Below, piece by piece: positions 57,304 through 64,000 of a stretch of DNA of 64,000 bases. A program made the position numbers and the translations under genes. The stretch is from Leuctra nigra (lineage: Eukaryota; Arthropoda; Insecta; Plecoptera; Leuctridae): the NCBI GenBank assembly GCA_934045905.1, contig OW203763.1, positions 44,479,941 through 44,543,940 of the forward strand, given 5' to 3'. The notes beneath the pieces were generated by a model. It was not told where the DNA came from. It did no database searches and saw nothing but the letters and a program-made list of their open reading frames with translations. Numbering within the stretch: position 1 is the first letter of the stretch; each line of letters begins with the position of its first letter.

Positions 57304-57652
57304 ATGAGTTGCTTCATTTACAAAGGAGAACATTATACCAGAGCGGAAATTATCACCAAAGTTCTTTCGGAGTACGAACACTTACTAGATCTCCTAAAAC
57401 AATACTTGAGAATAAAATTAAGAATAGCCATGTGGCCTCTTGTGAACCCTTTACAAAACATACCGGCGGAACTCATCTAGGATGCAACACACCAGCAACT
57501 GCAGATAACACAATTTCTACAAAGTATTGGTAATTATCTTTCCTTTCAATCACCGCACTCCTTTAGGATGCTAAGTGTACCTACTAATTAACTTACTCCT
57601 TTCAGAGTTTTACGCCCACGTCCACCAAGACGTAGATGATTTTGATGATTAA
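57304..57652 (+). pseudogene. Possible small two-exon gene with an in-frame stop
   Basis: ATG 57304 opens a frame (SCFIYKGEHYTRAEIITKVL, then EYEHLLDLLKQYLRIKLRIA) that meets TAG at 57478-57480. It continues unbroken in the same frame to a donor at 57529/57530. An acceptor (CCTTTCAG) at 57605 restores the frame into EFYAHVHQDVDDFDD and a stop at 57652. The matching phase and acidic C-terminus suggest a real small gene with one nonsense change, or chance. I do not recognise the family. Confidence 0.3.
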
Positions 57653-57654
57653 TT

Positions 57655-58220
57655 ATACAATGTAATCACAAATATCACATCCATGTATCTAATTTACCTT
57701 TAATACATTTAACTTCATTTTAAGTGATAAATGTAATGCTCTCGATCGAGTTGCTGAGAACCTCTTTGATTAATTTATTCCCTTTATACTATTTCATTCC
57801 GTCAGGCTTTTACTGGTTGTGGCCTATAGATCTCTCAGCAGCTCGAATACGACTGACAGGTTTAACCATTTATTTGTATTTTCCCGCACCCTTGTTTCCT
57901 CCTAGGGGTGGTTGGTTAAGGGTTGGTAATATTGGGTGGTCACGGTGGGTTGGTAGGCCTAAAATTTGGAGGTGGGCCATTGTTGGCTGAGCCTTGGTGG
58001 AAGCGGAATAATTTCGGTGCTGGTAACAAGTGGTTGTTGGTCTACACTTTCTGCCAAACTTCATGGACTTGGAAGTGGATTTATCCATCAAACCTTTACT
58101 TTGTGAGATAAGTATCGTTTCATCTATTTATGGTATCATTTGCTACAGTCAAACTCATTCTTAGAATTCTATAATCTTAATTTCAAAGGTTACATATTTT
58201 GTGAGTCTAAAATCGTCACC
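57655..58220. other. Region upstream of the Penelope-like element
   Basis: No supported gene. Could be 5' sequence of the Penelope-like element. Confidence 0.4.
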
Positions 58221-58225
58221 ACGTT

Positions 58226-61107
58226 TTGTTAAATACTGTTTTTACGACATTCTACATATCCCTTATTGTTTCACCCTTCTTTAGAACTTTAAAGAAATTT
58301 GATAAACATATTGAGCCTCATGTTCGTTCCTCTTTAACTCCTCATTATTCAAAGCCACCACATATTTATGGCTTGCCAAAGATACATAAACCTGGTATTC
58401 CGTTGAGACCTATAGTTAGCTCAAGATTTTCTCAGCTCATCTATTGGAGATTTTAAAGCCTTTGGGCAATGGTGCAAATTCGTTTGTAAAAAAAACTATT
58501 AAGATTTGGTTGAGCTTTTAAGTGGGGTCCAGGTAGCTAAGGAGGATAAACTTGTTAGCTTTGATGTGGTTAACTTGTTTCCTAGTGTTCCTGTGGCAGA
58601 TACTTTAGTATTGGTCAAGCGGATGCTGGGAGATGATCTTTCATTGGCTGACAGGACTGACATCCCAGTTGACGGCATAATGGAACTTTTGAGCCTATGT
58701 CTGTCGTTCAGTTATTTTAGACTGGGTGAGGAATTATTTCTTCAATTAGATGGTTTGGCTATGGGTAGTTGTTTGTCACCTTTATTATCTAATATTTTAA
58801 TGTCGGATTTGGACGAGCGGGTTTTGGCAAGCAGTGTGTGTAAACCTGTAATGTGGAAGCGTTATGTTGATGACATATTAGCCAATATTCCACAGAAGCA
58901 TATCGAACATCTTGATGAGTTGCTGCTGGATTTAAATTATTTTCATAAAAATATAAAATTTACTGTGGAGATGGAGGAGAATGATGCCTTGCCGTTCTTG
59001 GATGTGTTAATTAGGAAGAAGGGAGGGAGGGTGATTACTCCGGTGTACAGAAAACCTACACATACGGATCAATATTTAAGTTTTGATTCTAATCACCCGG
59101 CTGCGTATTTACGTAGGCTAACTGAATTCGAGACACGGGTCTCGAATTCGCATAGACTTCGTAGTCGCATTTTGCAACTCCGTAGCCTAACTGATTTCGA
59201 GACCTATCCAAGTCTCGAATTCGTATAGACTTCCGAGTGAGATTTTGCAACTCCGCAGCCTAACTGATTTCGAGACTTGCACATGTCTTCAATTCGCACG
59301 CTTGATATTAAATATGGAATACTTCAAATTTAAATGTCGAATTCACGCGTATTACTAATTGTTTTCTTTATCTATCAACTAATAGCAACACATTGTTCAT
59401 TAATATGCTATTATATCTATGTAAGCAAATTAGCAATAGTAATATTATTAATTAAAATACCTAGAGAAAAATATCGTTCTACGCTAGTCACCTAAGAGCA
59501 AAAAGGGATAGGTAATACCATTTCCCTATGCATTAATAATCACTTGATTACATAAATCTATCCGTTTTAAATACATATATAATAATGACACGAATAATAT
59601 TTTTAAAAGATATAAAATAATATTGAAATAATTTTGCAGAATTGAAATTCTCAGTAAGAAGGTAGGTTAGAATATTTGAATTTCAATGTGTTTATTTTTT
59701 ATGTTTGGAAAATAAAAGGCATCGTCCGCACGTAATTTCTCATTTCTTAAACATTTTATAAGGAATGAAAGGAATCATTGCGCCACATTTAAGTACAATT
59801 CCCTTAAATTACAAAATACTTGATTAAAAATAGTAGGCAACAGAATAGGTTTGCTCCTTAAAAAAAAAATACGAATGGTCACTTTCACTCAACATTCAAC
59901 ATTAATTAACCAATTTAATAGTTTCATTAGTAAAGTAACATACATTAAATAGATTTGCTGATATAAAATCATTTACGTATACACGAGAATTTACTATGTA
60001 ATGTAACCGTGGATGAAAATCTATAAATATTTTTCAGTTCGGAAAACTTAATTAAAGACTCATTATTAATGATTATATTTTGTTTAGATTTGCTCGAGCC
60101 TGTAGAGTGTACTCGTGTTCACTATCGAAATCATGTTTATTAAATTCGGTCGTACTATTAACACCAAGAAAAATCTTAGTTAAATCAATATCATTTGACT
60201 TGATGATTTATAACGGCATGGAAACTCCTTTGACAACCAGTTATACCCTGTCAGCTGATCTAGACACGGAAGAACGAAGGCAGCCGAAAGCAGCCGAGAA
60301 CCGACGAAGTTGGTCTCGAAATCAGTTAGGCTATGGAGTTGCAAAATGCGACTACGAGGTCTATACGATTTCGAGACCTGTGTCTCGAATTCAGTTAGCC
60401 TACGTAAAAACGCCACCTGGCTCATGTCAAAAGGGGAATTGTTGAGTGTTTGTGGTCTAGAGCTAGGTCGTTGTCTAGCGATGCTAAAGTATTAGCGGCG
60501 GGGAAAATCATCTTTTTAAATCTTTCGTGGCAAACGGTTACCCTGTGCGTATGTTAGATAGAATCTTGAATAGGAATGAGGCGACGGGGCGTCGGACTAT
60601 TCGTTTGGAAAGCCCATTGAAAACCATTTGTTTGGACAACGTTCCTAATTTTTCGGAAAAAGTTCGTAGAATTCTTGGATCATTTAACATTATAACAGTT
60701 TTTAAATCTCCTAACACTTTTAGAAGTCTTCTCTGTCAAACTAAACCGGTTGATCTTCAGCAGAATTCCAAGCAAATTGTTTATGCGCTTCCATGTCAGT
60801 GTCAGGAAGTGTATAGGTGAAACAGGGAGGCCACTTACATCGAGATAACGTAAAAAATCATAAAATTTCTACATCTTTAGTAGCTGAACATGCGTGGACT
60901 AACATGCATACCTTTGATTGGGATTCTGCTATAGAAATATATAAAGAAAGTAACGCTAGGAAAAGAAAATTTATTGAGTCAGCGTTCATTACATGTGTCG
61001 ATGAAGCTATTAGTCAGTCATCGTGTCATTTTGATAACGTATGGGTGGCTATGCTTCGCCCTGTGGTGAAGTCTCGATTCAATTCGGCGCGAAAATCGGT
61101 TAGGTAG
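58226..61107 (+). pseudogene. Penelope-like element: RT and GIY-YIG endonuclease, interrupted
   Basis: The RT begins with [15 protein letters not shown] and [20 protein letters not shown], a Penelope signature, then shifts frame near 58440. The main piece, 58506-59102, shows KLVSFDVVNLFPSVPV (first catalytic Asp), GLAMGSCLSPLLSNI and KRYVDDILANI (catalytic pair), then VYRKPTHTDQYLSF. A MITE splits it at 59103. Beyond, NGYPVRMLDRILNRNEATGR and KQIVYALPCQCQEVYR lead into the GIY-YIG domain, with AEHAWTNMHTFDWDSA and KRKFIESAFITCVDEA to the stop at 61107. Frameshifts occur near 58440, 60495 and 60815 (after VYR, where the GIY-YIG tyrosines are damaged). Penelope elements prime at telomeres or nicked DNA; this copy cannot be active. 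Confidence 0.85.
59094..60422. mobile_element. MULE-like MITE, 1,311 bp, with ~100-bp TIRs
   Basis: Unit 59103-60413 starts GCGTATTTACGTAGGC and ends with the inverse. The inverted ends stay similar for about 100 bp, including TAACTGAATTCGAGACA and GTTGCAAAATGCGACTACG. The 9-bp flanks CACCCGGCT (59094-59102) and CACCTGGCT (60414-60422) differ at one base. The left TIR continues as two further tandem units of about 80 bp. The interior is AT-rich and non-coding. Confidence 0.88.
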
Positions 61108-61384
61108 ACGTCAGGCCATATATGGTCATGGTATGTGGCCTTTTGGAGGGGGGGGGGGGGGGGGGGGCTGACGGCAGAGAAGCAGCAGTGGTAACGGAAC
61201 TCGTCAGTCTCGCTTGACGAAGCCGATCGAACGCATCGGCGAAATATTGCGGACTCTTTTTATTTTTACTTGACAATACCAGTGTTTCTGTTCAATAATT
61301 TGTATTTTACCAAATGTTTGTTGTTATTGAACAATATTATTTCTCATGTGTTCAATCGGTATTCTAACAGGTGACGTCTGTGCC
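61108..61384. other. 3' region of the Penelope-like element with long G run
   Basis: A G run of about 22 (61145-61167) lies between the stop codon and the hammerhead-like core. Confidence 0.6.
61205..61250 (+). ncRNA. Hammerhead-ribozyme-like core downstream of the Penelope-like ORF
   Basis: TTGACGA (61214-61220) is followed by a hairpin GCCGAT...ATCGGC (61222-61240) and GAAA (61241-61244), the layout of a hammerhead core (CUGANGA, stem II, GAAA). Hammerheads are known in Penelope-like elements. The first core C is replaced by T, and stems I and III cannot be closed convincingly, so it is at best degenerate. Confidence 0.3.
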
Positions 61385-64000
61385 GTAGGAACTTAAGTTG
61401 AAACAATGTCGGATTTTGCTAAACGAGACTTTGAGTTATTGAAGATTTGATCTTCTTGTGCCGAAATCAACACTTGTCGTAAACTTCATGCAGACAAGTA
61501 TTTGCGGTATTATTCAATATATCACAAGGCTTGATCTAATCCTTTTAACAATAATCCAAGTGTTTGCCACAGTCCAGGTCTACGAGAAATTACTATGGAT
61601 GTTATGCATTTACCAACAGATCGCACAGCTTTATCCAGGAAGAAAATTATGCACAGTTTGCTGCAAGTCGCTTGCCGATCGTCTTGCTTCTCATGAAAAG
61701 AACATATAAATTTCAATGATCCCTGCTGGTCCTTCAAGAGCATCGGTAGGTGTTGAACCATTTGTCCCACCTGGACAAATATGTCCGATTTACTTGTCGA
61801 CGAATCCCCAGTAGATGCAGGGAAACTCAAACAGAAAAATTATTCCCAAAAAATTAAGAAAATCAAGAAACCATTAAAAAAGAGAAAGCACCTGCAGGAA
61901 CACGCATCTATGAATGTGCATTGTCGTCTGAAAGGAAGAGGATAGTGCCAAGTGGGAATGATGCCGATTTTAAAACTATGATTACTCAGATGAAAAAGAA
62001 ATTTCCATCGTATTCGAGTAGTGAACGATTTGTATTTTATTCATTCTTCCTAAGAATTGGTGTGCTCTGCGAATTTCTACTGAATGAAAAAATGTGTCCT
62101 ATTACTTGGCAACGAAGGTTAAGAAGCTGGTAGGAGGAAAGGGAATATTCGTGTCACCAAATCCCAAACCTAGACCAACATTACCGGATGAAACAATCAA
62201 ACTTGTGAGTGACTTTTATGAAGACGATGAGGTGACTCGACTGATGCCCGGTAAGAAAGACTTTGTCTCTGTAAATGAATGAGGAGTTCGAGTGCATCGT
62301 CAATAGGCATCCTGCATGAGAAAAGGTTGCCATAGTAACCTATACAAAAGTATAGGGAAAAACAAATCTGACAGCGGCAATCCAAATCTCATATTTTGAG
62401 TGATTACTTGTGAAAGAAAGATATTTAAGTAAGTACAAGCTAATAATAATACGCAATATTTATCTTTACACATGTTCAAGTTAAATATTCATCTGATAAA
62501 TATGATTTATTGCTATTATTTAGAGCTTTGACACATTTCCCCTACCATAGCAGCCTCCATTTTTCTACCACTGTGACGTCACGAGCAGGATTCCTATAGA
62601 GATTGATTCTGGCTAACTTAAAATAAATACATCGTCATTTTAAAGAGCAGAACCCTACAACCAAGATATGCTTTTCAAAGTTCGCGGAGTGTCCCAAGCA
62701 CTGTATTCTACCTGGAGCAGCAGGAACTCACAGGAACTCACACAGTGTGCGTCTGCACTGTTCATCAGAACGTCAAGCTGATGATGACTGCCAACCCTCA
62801 CAGCCGGTAATTCCATCAACTTGCAGACCTTCTCCGCCGCCCTGGAACTGACCATGTGTGAGCCGCCTTAACCCGAATGTCACCTGGGGACCTGTGACAC
62901 GTGTCCAGGAACAGAACTGCAGCGAGTCATCGAAGAACAATTCATTGATCAAATATGTTACAAGCAGTGGCAAATCACTGATCGATGCACTCTCGACATA
63001 ATTCAGAAGTCGGCGGAGAAGTTTATTGAACAACTCATTGAGAAACTTTTGCACTTCGGTTTCTGCTGTCGACGAAGAAGGTCGTGCAGCCCGTGCCACT
63101 TCCAACGTGGAGGACCGATGTCGGTTGGAATTACACGTGGCTATATCCGTATCCGTATTCATCTATTATTTGCGTATGAAATTTCAACAATATTAATCAT
63201 TCAAATTAAAAGTTAAAGCAGCTAGCGTAAAGTGTCATCAAGAAATAGCTCAAAGAACAAATATAATCGGGAAGTTAATGATCTATAGAAAAAAAGAAAA
63301 CTACTGGTCGTGCCCATAGAGGCGAGACCAAGCACGAGGGAAAATAGCTATTAGGAAAACTAGAAGAAGCTCCAAATTTAGCATTTATTTAAAATGCAGA
63401 CAGCTAGTGTATTGTGAAAAAAGCTCGAAGATAATGTGACAAAGAATAATATAATATAGCTCAAGGAAAATAATGAACTGGATGTATGCCCAATAGAGGC
63501 GATTCCAAAAAAGTTGGTATTAAACAAACAAGAAACTTGTGACTCTGCGCACCCATGACTTCATCGCCAAGCAGCAATCAGAATTCCTTAAAACATCAAA
63601 ATCAAACCTGAGTCCAGGCGAAGTAGTAATATCTGGCGACTTTGCAGAAAATTATAGTTTTGTGCTTCATGACGCCGCACAAGGAAATCATTGGAACAAT
63701 AGTCAAGCTACCCTCCATCCTTTCGTATGCTATTATCTACAAGACAATATCCGATTCTCGATCACATGACACAGTTTCAGGCATTCTTTACAGAAACGTT
63801 TAAATTCCTTTACCTCAAAACAAGATTTATACCATAATAAAAATTTTACTTCTCCGACGGTTCTGCGGCCCATTATAAAAACAAGAAAAACTTTATAAAT
63901 CTTTGCCTCCATGAGAAAGATTTTGACATTGCTGCAGAATGGCACTTCTTCGCGACTTTGCGCGGTAAGCGAACGTTTTTCTGGCAAATACTTCGTAAAT
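61385..64000 (+). pseudogene. Uncharacterised arthropod transposase-like gene, decayed, cut by window end
   Basis: Plus-strand pieces appear in the order of a protein family I recall as widespread and uncharacterised in arthropods and cnidarians. An N-terminal CxxC piece (PGRKLCTVCCKSLADRL, about 61635) comes first, then FPSYSSSERF (62007). LATKVKKLVGGKGIFVSPNP and VSDFYEDDEVTRLMPGKKDF follow (62105-62270). Next are CFSKFAECPKHCILPGAAGT with HSVCVCTVHQNVKLMM (62665-62805) and CDTCPGTELQRV with ICYKQWQITDRCTLD (62895-63000). The last part is HDFIAKQQSEF, VISGDFAENYSFVL and HWNNSQATLHPFVCYY (63545-63740), then FYFSDGSAAHYKNKKNFINL and AAEWHFFAT (63845-63955). The acidic residues in GDFAENY, FSDG and AEW resemble an RNase H/DDE set. 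Gaps at 62400-62650 and 63100-63535 may be introns. Stops and shifts (62100, 62280, 63768) mark it as inactive. Confidence 0.6.

Overview
This is eukaryotic nuclear DNA, most likely from an arthropod and probably an insect. The coding fragments have GT-AG introns, the non-coding DNA is AT-rich, and the window holds almost nothing but mobile elements: PIF/Harbinger, hAT-like, MULE-like, piggyBac and P-like DNA transposons, R2-like and jockey/CR1-like LINEs, a Penelope-like element, a Ty3/gypsy element, a solo LTR, a SINE-like family and foldback palindromes. I cannot name the species. There are no operons, ribosome binding sites or CRISPR arrays, and no complete ordinary host gene is certain.

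0-7 kb: a small Harbinger-type MITE, a jockey/CR1-like LINE 3' end with poly(A), a decayed R2-like LINE (RT end, zinc knuckle, restriction-like endonuclease), and a second decayed LINE cut by a foldback palindrome. 7.1-12.9 kb: a hAT-type MITE, then a structurally complete 4,994-bp PIF/Harbinger element with TTA duplications, about 65-bp TIRs and its two expected convergent genes: a five-exon DDE transposase and a two-exon MADF (Myb/SANT-like) partner. 12.9-18.8 kb: a mosaic of long palindromes, one of which carries a 5'-truncated LINE with an open RT frame.

21-28 kb: a minus-strand LINE (ORF1 plus APE endonuclease) used repeatedly as an insertion target. ORF1 is split by a hAT-type MITE, a solo LTR (itself holding a MULE-like MITE) and a SINE-like copy, each with target-site duplications. 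Subtracting the three insertions leaves a continuous 552-codon frame. 28.9-30.2 kb and 43.4-45.8 kb: exons resembling the N- and C-terminal parts of an uncharacterised, often multicopy animal family (SAMD3-like). The second set lies inside what may be a 6-kb terminal-inverted-repeat element and is broken by a 29-bp insertion with an 8-bp duplication.

31-37 kb: decayed piggyBac, P-like and gypsy coding sequence, the gypsy pol interrupted by a MITE containing a tRNA-like promoter. 38.4 kb: a 69-bp minisatellite. 47-57 kb: two further SINE-like copies, a THAP exon, a zinc-knuckle ORF and a tRNA-like gene. 58-61 kb: a Penelope-like element split by a 1.3-kb MULE-like MITE, with a hammerhead-like core downstream. 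61.4-64 kb (runs off the window): a decayed gene of an uncharacterised arthropod transposase-like family with acidic residues placed as in an RNase H/DDE fold.

The elements with the best claim to be undescribed are the 41.8-47.8 kb TIR candidate, the transposase-like family at the right end, the palindrome family and the ~440-bp SINE-like family.
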